From positions 2,170,001 to 2,234,000 of the forward strand of contig NZ_JADFFM010000001.1 in the NCBI RefSeq assembly GCF_015221995.1: a stretch of DNA of 64,000 nucleotides, read 5' to 3'. A program made the translations under genes and the position numbers. Within the stretch, counting starts at the first letter, position 1, and the number at the start of each line of letters is the position of its first letter. The notes under the pieces were generated by a model. It had not been told where the DNA came from. It was given only the letters and a program-made list of their open reading frames with translations, and searched no databases. The stretch is from Mucilaginibacter boryungensis. GTDB lineage: Bacteria; Bacteroidota; Bacteroidia; Sphingobacteriales; Sphingobacteriaceae. This document shows positions 17,145-26,232 of this stretch, one piece after another.

Positions 17145-18971
17145 ATGGCCCGAGGAAGATTGAATAGTGGTAGTAAAGCAGAAATTGACCTACCTAAAGC
17201 AAAAATAAACAGACAAAGTATAAAAAATGTAGCAAAGCTACTCTCCTATTTAAAGCCTTATAGCGGTAAATTCATCATAGCATTAATTTTTCTGTTCATA
17301 TCCAGCTTAACAGGCTTAGCCTTCCCGGCTATACTTGGCGCACTTATAGATGCGGCCAAAGGTATCTACAAAAACAAGTTTTTCCCTCACAGCATAAATG
17401 CTATTGGCCTGTTTGGCTTTGCGCTATTATTTGGCCAGGCCTTTGTTTCGTTTTTCAGAGTAGTATTTTTTGTACAAGTGGCAGAAAAGTCGCTGGCAGA
17501 TATTCGCCGCGATACCTACTTTAAATTGATCACCCTGCCAATGAATTTCTTTGCCAACCGCCGGGTTGGTGAATTAAACAGCCGCATATCTGCCGATCTT
17601 TCCCAGATACAAGACACTTTAACTACAACTATTGCCGAAATGATAAGGCAATTGATCATTATGGTTGGCAGTGTAACATTACTGATCATCGTATCTGTTA
17701 AACTAACACTGGTGCTATTAAGTATATTGCCCTTTTTAATTGTGTTTGCGGTAGTTTTTGGTCGCTTTATCCGCAAGATATCCCGCCAGGCACAAGATAA
17801 ACTAGCCGAGTCAAATACTGTTGTGGAAGAAACACTGCAGGGCATAGCCAATGTTAAGGCCTTTGTAAATGAAGCTTATGAAGCAGGGCGGTATGATAAA
17901 ATTTTGCGCGAAGTTGTTGGCATTGCCGTGAAAGGCGCCAAATTCAGAGGGATATTTGCATCGTTTATTGTGTTTTGCCTGTTCGGCACATTTGTAGGTG
18001 TAATATGGTATGGTTCCACACTTATACATAACCATGATATTGAACCGGGTCAGTTGACCACATTTGTACTGTATTCCATTTTTGTTGGTGCGGCCATGGG
18101 CAGCTTCCCCGACCTGTATGCCAACTTACAAAAAGCTATTGGCGCCAGCGAGCGTGTGCTGGAAATTTTAAGCGAACACGGTGAGCCTATAGCAATGGTT
18201 GAAAACAATAACGCCGTTGTTGAGCATATTGAAGGTAATTTAACTTTCAAAAACGTTGAATTTGCCTATCCTTCCCGGCCCGAGATCACTGTATTAAAAG
18301 GTATATCGTTTGAAGCCAAAGCCGGGCAAAAGATAGCAATAGTTGGGCCCAGCGGTTCGGGTAAATCAACTACGGCATCGCTTATTTTGCAGTTTTATCA
18401 TCCACAGGCCGGCACTATTCAGTTTGACGGCCGCGATGCAGATACCTATTCGTTAACCGATATCCGGAACCAGGTAGCCATTGTACCGCAGGATGTTTTA
18501 TTATTCGGCGGTACAATAATGGAAAATATCGCTTACGGCAAATTGTCTGCTACAAAAGATGAAATAATTAAAGCCGCACAGCGCGCCAACGCGCATCAGT
18601 TTATTACTGGTTTTCCCGAGGGTTATGAAACCATTGTGGGCGAACGTGGCGTAAAACTATCCGGCGGCCAACGCCAGCGTATTGCTATTGCAAGGGCGTT
18701 GTTAAAAAACCCATCGATACTGATATTGGATGAAGCAACCTCATCATTAGACTCTGAATCTGAACGTTTGGTACAGGAGGCACTGGAAGAGTTAATGAAA
18801 AACCGTACATCCATTATCATAGCACACCGGTTATCCACCATCCGCGAAGCTGATAAGATCATCGTAATTGAAAAGGGCGAGATCATTGAAAGCGGCACTC
18901 ACGACGAACTTAATGCCAACGAACAGGGCTTATATCGCTACCTCAGTCAGTTGCAATTTGATGTGAGTTAA
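17145..18971 (+). CDS. ABC exporter, fused permease and ATPase (MsbA-like)
   Basis: A 608-residue half-transporter with six transmembrane helices (about 40-330) and a C-terminal nucleotide-binding domain. Walker A is GPSGSGKS (401-408), the signature is LSGGQRQR, and Walker B is ILILDEATSSLD followed by the H-loop IIAHRL. It would work as a homodimer in the inner membrane, exporting a lipid or drug. The nearest well-known relatives are MsbA and BmrA; substrate cannot be told from sequence. The MARGR start is 36 bases after the lipoprotein gene. Confidence 0.92.
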   Translation: MARGRLNSGSKAEIDLPKAKINRQSIKNVAKLLSYLKPYSGKFIIALIFLFISSLTGLAFPAILGALIDAAKGIYKNKFFPHSINAIGLFGFALLFGQAFVSFFRVVFFVQVAEKSLADIRRDTYFKLITLPMNFFANRRVGELNSRISADLSQIQDTLTTTIAEMIRQLIIMVGSVTLLIIVSVKLTLVLLSILPFLIVFAVVFGRFIRKISRQAQDKLAESNTVVEETLQGIANVKAFVNEAYEAGRYDKILREVVGIAVKGAKFRGIFASFIVFCLFGTFVGVIWYGSTLIHNHDIEPGQLTTFVLYSIFVGAAMGSFPDLYANLQKAIGASERVLEILSEHGEPIAMVENNNAVVEHIEGNLTFKNVEFAYPSRPEITVLKGISFEAKAGQKIAIVGPSGSGKSTTASLILQFYHPQAGTIQFDGRDADTYSLTDIRNQVAIVPQDVLLFGGTIMENIAYGKLSATKDEIIKAAQRANAHQFITGFPEGYETIVGERGVKLSGGQRQRIAIARALLKNPSILILDEATSSLDSESERLVQEALEELMKNRTSIIIAHRLSTIREADKIIVIEKGEIIESGTHDELNANEQGLYRYLSQLQFDVS

Positions 18972-19060
18972 TTAAGTTTTATGTTCAACGTTATACGATT
19001 GAATAATATAATTAAAGCTATAAAACGTAGACTTAGAATGTACTACGTACAACATAACAC

Positions 19061-20458
19061 ATGAAACTAACCATACACGGGGCTGCACAGCAAGTTACAG
19101 GAAGTATGCACCTGCTGCAAGTTGGCCAATATAAAATACTGGTAGACTGCGGACTTGATTATGATAAAGAACGCAGTTTACAATCGAACGAAGACTTTCC
19201 TTTTAATCCAGCCGATATTGATGTGGTGATACTGACCCACGCTCATATCGATCATTCTGGAAACCTCCCTACGCTGGTGCGTTTAGGTTATAACGGACAA
19301 ATACTTTGCACCCCACCTACTGCCGACTTAACCGAATTATTGCTATTCGACTCGGTAAGTATTTTTATGAGCAAGCAGGAAAAGAACCGTAAATACAGCA
19401 AACGGAAGGGCAAGTTTAATACTAACAATCAGCCACTATACTTGCAAAAGCATGTAATGGACACGGTTGAGCGTTTTGTGACCATTGGTTTTAATAAACC
19501 ATTTAAAATAACCGATAATATTGAGTTAACCTTCACTCCTGTTGGACACTTATTAGGCGCGGCGGCAGCCATATTCAGGATTAATGACGATGGGATAGCA
19601 AAAACAATTGGCTTTACCGGTGATATCGGTCGCAAAGGTTACCCTGTTTTAAATGACCCTGAACCACTGCCTCCGGTAGATTATTTAGTCACCGAATCTA
19701 CCTATGGCGGCCGGGTGCACACTAAGGGAAAAACAGTTGAAGAGACTTTAGTGGAAGTAATTGAAAAAGCATGTATTAAAGAACCCGGGCGATTGATCAT
19801 CCCTGCATTCAGTATCGGGCGCACACAATCGTTGGTGTTTAGCCTGAATAAAATATTCAGCAGTGGCTTATTACCACCCGTACAGGTTTTTGTAGATAGC
19901 CCTATGGCTACTCAGTCAACAAAGATCTATCGCAAACATCACCATTTAGTAAACGAGGTAGCAAAGGATTTTTACGATCAACAAGGGGATGAATTTGAAT
20001 TTGAGAACCTTACTTATATCGAGAATATAAGGGAGAGTAAACAAATCAGCAATTACTTCGAGCCTTGTATTATTATCTCGTCAGCCGGTATGCTGGAAGG
20101 CGGGCGTATACAGGATCACCTGTTCTATAACATTCAGAATTATTATTGTACTATCCTATTTATCGGCTATTGCGCCAAAGGCACTTTGGGTCATCGTTTG
20201 CTACGTGGCGACCCTATCGTCCATATTAAAGACCGCGAACTGGCCGTATATGCTACTATTAAACAAACCGACGTGCTAAGTGCCCACGGCGACCATGAAG
20301 ATTTAATGGGTAACGTATTACAACAAGATAAAACCAAGTTAAAAAATGTATTCCTGGTGCATGGCGAAACTACGAGCATGCAGGCTATGGCCGATGCATT
20401 GGAGGCTGATGGCTACCCGGTTGTTATTCCTGAAAAAGGAGTGGTTTACGAACTTTAA
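19061..20458 (+). CDS. Metallo-beta-lactamase/beta-CASP RNA nuclease
   Basis: A 465-residue protein of the CPSF73/Ysh1-like beta-CASP family, expected to be an RNA endo- or exonuclease. Zinc motif HAHIDH (60-65) in LTHAHIDHSGNLP, later metal residues in GHLLGAA and GDIGRKGYPV, the beta-CASP domain with IPAFSIGRTQ and SSAGMLEGGR, and the C-terminal RMMBL motif AHGDHEDL are all visible. The gene is monocistronic, with a 90-base gap upstream. Its specific RNA targets are unknown. Confidence 0.92.
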   Translation: MKLTIHGAAQQVTGSMHLLQVGQYKILVDCGLDYDKERSLQSNEDFPFNPADIDVVILTHAHIDHSGNLPTLVRLGYNGQILCTPPTADLTELLLFDSVSIFMSKQEKNRKYSKRKGKFNTNNQPLYLQKHVMDTVERFVTIGFNKPFKITDNIELTFTPVGHLLGAAAAIFRINDDGIAKTIGFTGDIGRKGYPVLNDPEPLPPVDYLVTESTYGGRVHTKGKTVEETLVEVIEKACIKEPGRLIIPAFSIGRTQSLVFSLNKIFSSGLLPPVQVFVDSPMATQSTKIYRKHHHLVNEVAKDFYDQQGDEFEFENLTYIENIRESKQISNYFEPCIIISSAGMLEGGRIQDHLFYNIQNYYCTILFIGYCAKGTLGHRLLRGDPIVHIKDRELAVYATIKQTDVLSAHGDHEDLMGNVLQQDKTKLKNVFLVHGETTSMQAMADALEADGYPVVIPEKGVVYEL

Positions 20459-20465
20459 TAGTACA

Positions 20466-20493
20466 AAAAGGCCTCGATTTTTATCGAGGCCTT
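20466..20493 (-). terminator. Terminator after serA
   Basis: Perfect 11-bp stem AAGGCCTCGAT / ATCGAGGCCTT with a TTTT loop. Read on the minus strand it is followed by five T, so it mainly ends serA transcription; on the plus strand it may also help end the nuclease gene. Confidence 0.85.
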
Positions 20494-20530
20494 ATATCCC
20501 GTAAGGATTATTTTAGAAAATTGTGAGGTG

Positions 20531-21484
20531 TTATTGCTTAAAATGATTGATTATCAAACTTGCAAGTTCGGTACCAATACGTTCCTGTGCCTCATTAGTG
20601 GCTGCCCCTATGTGTGGGGTTAATGATATTTTAGGATGTTTCAATAAAGCTTCATTTGGTGTTGGTTCGTTATCATAAACGTCCAATCCGGCAAAGCTTA
20701 CTTTACCACTGTCTAAAGCAGCAATTAATGCAGCTTCATCAATTAAACCACCGCGAGAGCAATTCACAACAGCTACACCTTTTTTCACTTTTTCAAACTC
20801 AGCAGCGCCTAATATTGGTTTTTCAATAAATGGCGTATGCAGGGTAATGAAATCAGCTTGTGTAATAATTTCCTCTTGCGTAGCAGTTTTAACAGCTACG
20901 TTCACTTTAGTACCGCCGCAACCTAAAACTATTTCCACTTCAGGGTTAAAAGGGAATAGATCGTAGGCCAAAACATCCATGCCCAGGCCAATAGCAATTT
21001 TTGCTACTTCCCGGCCAATACGGCCAAAACCCAGTATACCGATAGTTTTGCCACGCAGTTCAATACCTTTAGCATAAGCTTTTTTCAGGTCATTAAATTT
21101 GGTAGTACCTTCTACAGGCATTTTACGGTTACTGTCTTGTAAAAAGCGGATACCGGTAAACAGGTGTGCAAATACCAATTCGGCTACCGATAAAGATGAC
21201 GAAGCAGGAGTGTTGTAGGTAGGTATGCCTTTTTCTTTCGCATACTCCACATCAATATTATCTACACCTACACCACCACGACCTATAACTTTCAAATTTG
21301 GTGCTGCATCAATAAGCGCCTTGCGTACTTTTGTTGCGCTGCGCACAGTAATAACATCATATTCATTTAACCTTGCAGGTAGTTCATCCTGAGGTATATT
21401 ATTTGTATCAACAGTAAACCCGGCTTCTTCCAGTAATTTTTTACCTATCGGGTCAATACCATCATTAGCTAATATTTTGATCAT
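20531..21484 (-). CDS. serA: D-3-phosphoglycerate dehydrogenase, short form
   Basis: A 317-residue D-2-hydroxyacid dehydrogenase oxidising 3-phosphoglycerate, first step of serine synthesis. NAD-binding GFGRIG (152-157), [13 protein letters not shown] (67-79), and the catalytic Arg244 (NCSRGG), Glu273 (DNEP) and His291 (TPHIGAAT) are all present. It ends right after the catalytic core: the C-terminal ACT domain that gives serine feedback control in longer SerA is absent. The assignment as SerA over other hydroxyacid dehydrogenases is supported by serC immediately upstream. Confidence 0.93.
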   Translation of the reverse strand: MIKILANDGIDPIGKKLLEEAGFTVDTNNIPQDELPARLNEYDVITVRSATKVRKALIDAAPNLKVIGRGGVGVDNIDVEYAKEKGIPTYNTPASSSLSVAELVFAHLFTGIRFLQDSNRKMPVEGTTKFNDLKKAYAKGIELRGKTIGILGFGRIGREVAKIAIGLGMDVLAYDLFPFNPEVEIVLGCGGTKVNVAVKTATQEEIITQADFITLHTPFIEKPILGAAEFEKVKKGVAVVNCSRGGLIDEAALIAALDSGKVSFAGLDVYDNEPTPNEALLKHPKISLTPHIGAATNEAQERIGTELASLIINHFKQ

Positions 21485-21498
21485 TTTATTAATTATTT

Positions 21499-21562
21499 AG
21501 CCCCCAGCCCCTAAATGGGAGCCTGGGAACAGTTTTTAATTCCCCCTTCAGGGGGTTAGGGG
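21499..21562. repeat. Nested GC-rich inverted repeats between serC and serA
   Basis: Contains a CCCCC-TTCA-GGGGG hairpin (21542-21555) and a longer-range pair CCCCTAA (21508-21514) with TTAGGGG (21556-21562). It fills nearly the whole gap between the two genes and looks like a mobile-style intergenic repeat. Confidence 0.6.
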
Positions 21563-21566
21563 ATAA

Positions 21567-22634
21567 CTATTTATTCTTCTCTGCAAACTCCTGCATTGCT
21601 TCAATTAATACATATACACTACTAATAGGCAGTGCGTTATAAATAGACGCACGGAAACCGCCAACGCTACGGTGCCCCTTAATGCCATCAATGCCGCGTT
21701 CTTCGGCAAATTTCAGGAAAGGTTTTTCGTGTTCAGGGTTTTCAACCACAAAGCATACATTCATGTGCGAACGGTCCTCAACCTTACACACGCCTTTAAA
21801 CAAAGGGTTACGGTCTATTTCTTCATAAAGCACGTTAGCTTTCGCTTCGTTCTCTTTTTGAATAGCTTCAACCCCGCCTTTTGATTTTAACCAGCGCAGC
21901 GTAAGCATAGATACATAAATGGCAAATACCGGCGGTGTATTATACATTGAACCACCATCAATTTGTACCTGGTAATTAAACATCGAAGGTATCTTGCGAT
22001 CTACCTTGCCTAATAATTCATTCTTAACAATAACTAACGTTGTGCCTGCAGGGCCCATGTTTTTTTGCGCACCTGCATATATCAAACCAAAATCGGCCAC
22101 GTTAACCTTGCGGCTAAATATATCCGACGACATATCGCACACAACCGGTATTGGTGATGCCGGGAATTCCTGCAGTTGTGTACCGTAAATAGTGTTATTT
22201 GATGTGAGGTGCAGGTATGCTGCATCTGCAGGTATGGTGTAATCTTTGGGGATATAAGTAAAATTGGCATCTTTCGCGGTTGCTATTACTTCAACGTTAC
22301 CAAAGAATTTTGCTTCTTTTAAAGCCTTGTTAGCCCATACGCCGCTTTCTACATAGGCAGCCTTACCATTTTCTGGTAACAAATTATAGGGTACCATAGC
22401 AAACTGGGTGCTGGCACCACCTTGTAAAAATAATACCGAATAACCTTCAGGTACACCTAATTCTTCTTTAACCAATTTAACCGCTTCATCCAAAACGGCT
22501 TCAAAATCAGGCGATCGGTGCGAGATCTCAAGGATAGATAAACCAATTCCGTTAAAATCAACAACGCCTGCGGCGGCCTGTTTCAATACCTCGTGTGGTA
22601 ATATGCCTGGTCCGGCACCAAAATTATGTTTCAT
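21567..22634 (-). CDS. serC: Phosphoserine aminotransferase
   Basis: A 355-residue PLP enzyme converting 3-phosphohydroxypyruvate and glutamate to phosphoserine. The PLP lysine is Lys191 in [11 protein letters not shown], the pyridine-binding Asp is in CDMSSD (167), and the phosphate-binding [14 protein letters not shown] is near the C-terminus; the N-terminal FGAGPGILP is typical. With serA downstream it forms a serine operon interrupted only by an 82-base repeat; serB is not in the window. Confidence 0.96.
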   Translation of the reverse strand: MKHNFGAGPGILPHEVLKQAAAGVVDFNGIGLSILEISHRSPDFEAVLDEAVKLVKEELGVPEGYSVLFLQGGASTQFAMVPYNLLPENGKAAYVESGVWANKALKEAKFFGNVEVIATAKDANFTYIPKDYTIPADAAYLHLTSNNTIYGTQLQEFPASPIPVVCDMSSDIFSRKVNVADFGLIYAGAQKNMGPAGTTLVIVKNELLGKVDRKIPSMFNYQVQIDGGSMYNTPPVFAIYVSMLTLRWLKSKGGVEAIQKENEAKANVLYEEIDRNPLFKGVCKVEDRSHMNVCFVVENPEHEKPFLKFAEERGIDGIKGHRSVGGFRASIYNALPISSVYVLIEAMQEFAEKNK

Positions 22635-22882
22635 TGTATAATTGATTAAATTAAAGCCTTATCATTTTATCGGGCGAGCTTTAATGACGCCCCGAAGGTA
22701 AATAATTGAAATATAATTTTGATGATAAATTGTTGTTTTTGTTGCAAAAAAAGTATCAATGTGAATAATTAAGTAAGTGTTTCGCAATCAATACTGTATA
22801 AAACGACTGTTTTAGTAGACATTTATACTTAAATGACCATTTAAATTAGTTTTCAACAAGCAGGTTATATTCATCACAATCG

Positions 22883-22912
22883 TTTGCTGAATAATGGATA
22901 AACCTATCTTTG
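22883..22912 (+). promoter_or_regulatory. Consensus Bacteroidota promoter, leaderless MFS transcript
   Basis: Both elements are perfect: -33 TTTG at 22883-22886 and -7 TATCTTTG at 22905-22912, 18 bases apart. Transcription should begin at about 22916-22918, where an in-frame ATG stands, so the mRNA would have little or no leader. The rest of the 283-base gap back to serC is AT-rich; a second TAATTTTG occurs at 22714-22721 without a -33 box. Confidence 0.75.
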
Positions 22913-22917
22913 TTCAA

Positions 22918-24126
22918 ATGCTATCTCCTATCCAATTATACAAACGAGCTTATTACGGATTATCTCTTAACAGCTGGTACCTATCATTGGTGATGCTGAT
23001 TAACCGCAGCGGTACCATGGTAATACCGTTTATGACTTTGTATTGTACCCAGCAATTGCATTTTAGCATTGCACAGGCCGGTTGGATTATGGGCATATTT
23101 GGTTTGGGATCTATCAGCGGCGCGTTTTTAGGTGGCAGGCTTACCGATAAATATGGGTTTTATGATGTCCAGGTATTTGCTTTATTTTCGGGTGGGGTAT
23201 TGTTTATTCTCTTAGGGTTTCAGCATACTTTTTTAACGCTTGGGATATTTACGTTTATACTGAGTTTATGCAACGAGGCATTTCGCCCGGCAAACTCTAC
23301 GGCAATTGCATATCATAGCTCGGGCGAAAACAAAACGCGTTCCTATTCACTAAATCGTTTGGCTGTTAACCTTGGGTGGGCATTTGGCGGCGCAATCGGT
23401 GGGTTTTTAGCATCATTCAATTACCACCTGTTGTTTTGGGTTGATGGTTGTACAAATATTTTGGCCGCGGTGTTTTTGTTGAAATTGCTGCCGCGTTCGG
23501 GTTTTACAAAAACGGTACATAAAACAGATATCAGTAATATACCTTCTTCAGCCTACCGTGATGGGGTTTATTTGGTATTTATTTTATTAGCTACCCTGTT
23601 TGCCACCTGCTTCTTTCAGATGTTTACTATACAACCATTATTTTATAAAACTGAGTGGCATTTAAACGAGCAGTTTATTGGCTTTTTAATGGCGCTGAAC
23701 GGCATATTAATTGCCTTTATAGAAATGGTGATAGTTTACAACCTTGAAGGTAAGCGCCACCCCCTTAAATATATCAGCCTTGGCATTTTTATCACTGGGG
23801 TTGCTTTCCTATTACTCAATGTATTGGTACCGGGTAAGTTTTCGGCTATTACGGTAATGGTATTAATCACAATAGGCGAAATTATAAGCATGCCTTTTAT
23901 GAATGCCTTTTGGATCGTCCGCACTTCCGAGCATAACCGGGGGCAATATGCGGCATTATATTCCATGTCGTGGTCAACCGCACAAATACTGGCGCCAACG
24001 GTTGGCAGCCAAATCATCCTTTATAATCACTTCAGTATGCTTTGGTGGATTATGGCTTTGATGTGTGGCATATCCTCTATAGGCTTCGTGTTTCTGTACC
24101 GGTTTGTTCTAAGTCCGAAGTCTTAA
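22918..24126 (+). CDS. MFS transporter, MdtH/multidrug-efflux-like
   Basis: A 402-residue major facilitator with about twelve helices, probably an inner-membrane efflux pump. The loop 2-3 motif A is seen as GGRLTDKYGFYD. I chose the ATG at 22918 (MLSPIQLYKRAYYG) rather than 22894, because the 22894 ATG lies between the -33 and -7 promoter boxes and could not be in the transcript from that promoter. Substrate unknown. It converges on gldC across an inverted repeat. Confidence 0.85.
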   Translation: MLSPIQLYKRAYYGLSLNSWYLSLVMLINRSGTMVIPFMTLYCTQQLHFSIAQAGWIMGIFGLGSISGAFLGGRLTDKYGFYDVQVFALFSGGVLFILLGFQHTFLTLGIFTFILSLCNEAFRPANSTAIAYHSSGENKTRSYSLNRLAVNLGWAFGGAIGGFLASFNYHLLFWVDGCTNILAAVFLLKLLPRSGFTKTVHKTDISNIPSSAYRDGVYLVFILLATLFATCFFQMFTIQPLFYKTEWHLNEQFIGFLMALNGILIAFIEMVIVYNLEGKRHPLKYISLGIFITGVAFLLLNVLVPGKFSAITVMVLITIGEIISMPFMNAFWIVRTSEHNRGQYAALYSMSWSTAQILAPTVGSQIILYNHFSMLWWIMALMCGISSIGFVFLYRFVLSPKS

Positions 24127-24170
24127 GCCTAAAGTTATAAGTGGGTACTTAAGACTCAAGACTTTAACTT
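24118..24170. repeat. Imperfect inverted repeat between convergent genes
   Basis: AAGTCTTAAG-type words on the left (24118-24142, overlapping the MFS stop) face ACTTAAGACTCAAGACTTTA on the right (24147-24166). It belongs with similar word-like hairpins at 14.7, 41.6 and 46.2 kb and may serve as a shared terminator. Confidence 0.5.
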
Positions 24171-24173
24171 AAC

Positions 24174-24503
24174 CTACCGTTCAATTTCCATCTTCTCTGC
24201 AAAATGTGCGCAATAATCACGCAAATCTTCGATTATATTTTTTTCACCTGTAGCTTTCAGGAAGCTATCACCTAAGGTTAACAATGTCTCGTGGAAAAAA
24301 CGTTTCATCTCATCAACAGGCATATCTTTTGTCCACAAGTTAATGTGCATGGTGTTTTTATAGTTGTGATCCCACACGGCAAGGTTCATGGCTTTCACCG
24401 GGACAGCATCTTTAGTATTAGCATCGGTTGATTCCCAGGTAATCGCCTCGGGCATGTTTTTATCATCGAGCGTAACGATCAATTTTATTTCAGCAGTCTT
24501 CAT
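24174..24503 (-). CDS. gldC: Gliding motility protein GldC-like
   Basis: A 109-residue soluble protein matching GldC, a small cytoplasmic protein found across Bacteroidota and once linked to gliding in Flavobacterium, though its role is not established and many non-gliders keep it. The sequence opens MKTAEIKLIVTLDDKNMPE and includes AVWDHNYKNTMHINLWTKDM-type central residues characteristic of the family. The ATG overlaps the stop of the upstream membrane-protein gene by one base (TAATG). No other gld gene lies in the window, so presence alone does not show gliding. Confidence 0.85.
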   Translation of the reverse strand: MKTAEIKLIVTLDDKNMPEAITWESTDANTKDAVPVKAMNLAVWDHNYKNTMHINLWTKDMPVDEMKRFFHETLLTLGDSFLKATGEKNIIEDLRDYCAHFAEKMEIER

Positions 24504-24781
24504 TATTTATTCTTAACAATTAAAAATAGTATCACAATTAACACCATCAGGCTGGTTTCAATTATCCAAAGTTTTTTTGTTTCCGGGAAGAAATTCCGGA
24601 ACATCAGATCAATCACAAACACCACGAAAGCAAACAGCAGGAATATCCAGCCCAATATGCCTCCCAGATGTAGTTGCTGATACTGTGCGCCGGTTATCTG
24701 CGCGCCATATACCCATATATAAACGGCAATAGCCAGAAAAAAAGTTGTCGCGAAGTTTAGTGGTGTTATTCTGAATTTCAT
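24503..24781 (-). CDS. Small three-helix membrane protein, unknown function
   Basis: A 92-residue protein with three hydrophobic helices (about 9-25, 40-62 and 72-89) separated by short loops, ending LIVKNK. Not recognised. It lies 14 bases after the helicase gene and overlaps gldC by one base, so it is cotranscribed and probably translationally coupled with gldC. A membrane partner for GldC is possible but is only inferred from position. Confidence 0.75.
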   Translation of the reverse strand: MKFRITPLNFATTFFLAIAVYIWVYGAQITGAQYQQLHLGGILGWIFLLFAFVVFVIDLMFRNFFPETKKLWIIETSLMVLIVILFLIVKNK

Positions 24782-24795
24782 TTTGGCAATAAAGG

Positions 24796-26139
24796 TCAGT
24801 GTTTCTTTTTAAATTTCTTAGTAGGATTTTTAGCCCCCAGGCGCGGATTGGCTTTCAACTTTTTGGCATCGAACTTTTTATGCTGGCTCATGGTCTTTTT
24901 CTCATGAAAAGCCCCTTTAAAGTCCGGATCTTCCTTTCGCTTCTGCAAATCTATTTCCCGGTTCTGGTCCTGGCGTTCTTCGTAAGGGGTTTCTTCTATA
25001 AAAACATCATCTGGTATGGGAGATACATCCACTGTTTGCCTTATCAGTTTCTGAATCTTACCCATGTAATAAGTTTCTGCAGGTGTACAGAAAGTAATAG
25101 CCTCCCCTGCTTGTAAAGCACGTCCAGTGCGACCGATACGGTGGACATAGTCTTCGTATACCATCGGTACATCAAAGTTTATTACATGGCTTACATTACT
25201 TACATCAATGCCGCGCGATGCCACATCTGTAGCTACCAGTATTTTCACTTCATCATCTTTAAATGAATTGATGGAATTAATACGCGTATTCTGACCTTTA
25301 TTGGCGTGCAGTACTTTAACCTCCTTTTGATTGTATTTACGTACCAGGTATTTATAAACATCTTCAGCTACAGCACGGGTTTTGCAGAAAACGATCAGTT
25401 TGGTTATCGCGTTTTCCTCCTCGTCCAGCAAACGTCTTAACAGGTTTATTTTAGTTTTTACATTTGGTACATAGTAAAGTTTTTGTGTAATGGTTTGTGC
25501 CGGAGTAGCCTGGGGCGTCACTTCAATTACCGTTGGAAATTCAAGGAAATTACCGGCAAGTTGATGTATCTTATCCGACATGGTAGCCGAAAACAACAAG
25601 TTTTGCCGTTTGCGGGGTACTATTTCCAGTATACGGTTTATTTGCGGCATAAAGCCCATATCCATCATTTTATCGGCTTCGTCCAACACTAACACTTGCA
25701 ATGGTTTGGTATGGATATGGCCTGCAAGATAAATATCCATAAACCGTCCGGGGGTAGCCACAATAATATCCACACCTTTTTTGATGTTCTCTATTTGTGT
25801 TTTAGGCCCAAGCCCCCCGTACAATACTACAGTCCTCAGATCGGTGTATTTTGAATATGCTTGTACATTTTCTTCGATCTGCATGGCCAATTCACGGGTC
25901 GGCGAAATAATGAGCGCACGGGCATGCTCGCCCTGGGCATATTTCAGCTTCATAATAATAGGTAACACGTAGGCCGCGGTTTTACCTGTACCCGTTTGCG
26001 CTATGCCCATTACATCTTGTCCGTTTAGTATCGGCGGAATGGCTTTTTGCTGTACGGGCGTCGGCTCGGTATAGCCGGCGTCGGCTATTGCATTTAAAAC
26101 CTGTTTGTTAAAATTAAAATCGATGAAGGCTGCTGCCAT
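24796..26139 (-). CDS. rhlE: DEAD-box RNA helicase, RhlE-like
   Basis: A 447-residue ATP-dependent RNA helicase. The Q motif (PTPVQQKAIP), Walker A AQTGTGKT, DEAD box in VLDEADKM, SAT motif, and HRIGRTGRA are all present, followed by a basic C-terminal tail rich in Lys (KKFKKKH). Family members unwind structured RNA in ribosome assembly and mRNA decay, often at low temperature. I place the start at ATG 26139 (MAAAFIDFNFNK): an upstream TTG at 26148 lies inside the -7 promoter element. The small membrane protein and gldC follow on the same strand. Confidence 0.93.
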   Translation of the reverse strand: MAAAFIDFNFNKQVLNAIADAGYTEPTPVQQKAIPPILNGQDVMGIAQTGTGKTAAYVLPIIMKLKYAQGEHARALIISPTRELAMQIEENVQAYSKYTDLRTVVLYGGLGPKTQIENIKKGVDIIVATPGRFMDIYLAGHIHTKPLQVLVLDEADKMMDMGFMPQINRILEIVPRKRQNLLFSATMSDKIHQLAGNFLEFPTVIEVTPQATPAQTITQKLYYVPNVKTKINLLRRLLDEEENAITKLIVFCKTRAVAEDVYKYLVRKYNQKEVKVLHANKGQNTRINSINSFKDDEVKILVATDVASRGIDVSNVSHVINFDVPMVYEDYVHRIGRTGRALQAGEAITFCTPAETYYMGKIQKLIRQTVDVSPIPDDVFIEETPYEERQDQNREIDLQKRKEDPDFKGAFHEKKTMSQHKKFDAKKLKANPRLGAKNPTKKFKKKH

Positions 26140-26145
26140 AGCCAG

Positions 26146-26153
26146 CAAAGATA
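26146..26153 (-). promoter_or_regulatory. -7 promoter element of the helicase gene
   Basis: Perfect TATCTTTG on the minus strand, 6 bases before the helicase ATG, so the mRNA leader would be at most 2-3 bases. The -33 box is weak (a TTTC about 16 bases upstream). Confidence 0.6.
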
Positions 26154-26232
26154 GCGTTTTTGTTGAGGTGAAATGTAAAAGCTAAGAGGCAAAGGTGTTT
26201 TGACATGCAGATGTAACTTCTATCAAGAAGGA

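Noticed and set aside
20466..20493. Terminator mainly for the beta-CASP nuclease gene
   Set aside because: The T run is on the minus-strand side, so serA is the main client; use from the plus strand is only possible.
22714..22721. TAATTTTG as a second promoter upstream of the MFS gene
   Set aside because: It has no -33 box and would give a leader of about 170-200 bases; the downstream pair with both boxes is far stronger.
24174..24503. Evidence that the organism glides
   Set aside because: gldC alone occurs in many non-gliding Bacteroidota and no other gld or spr genes are in the window.
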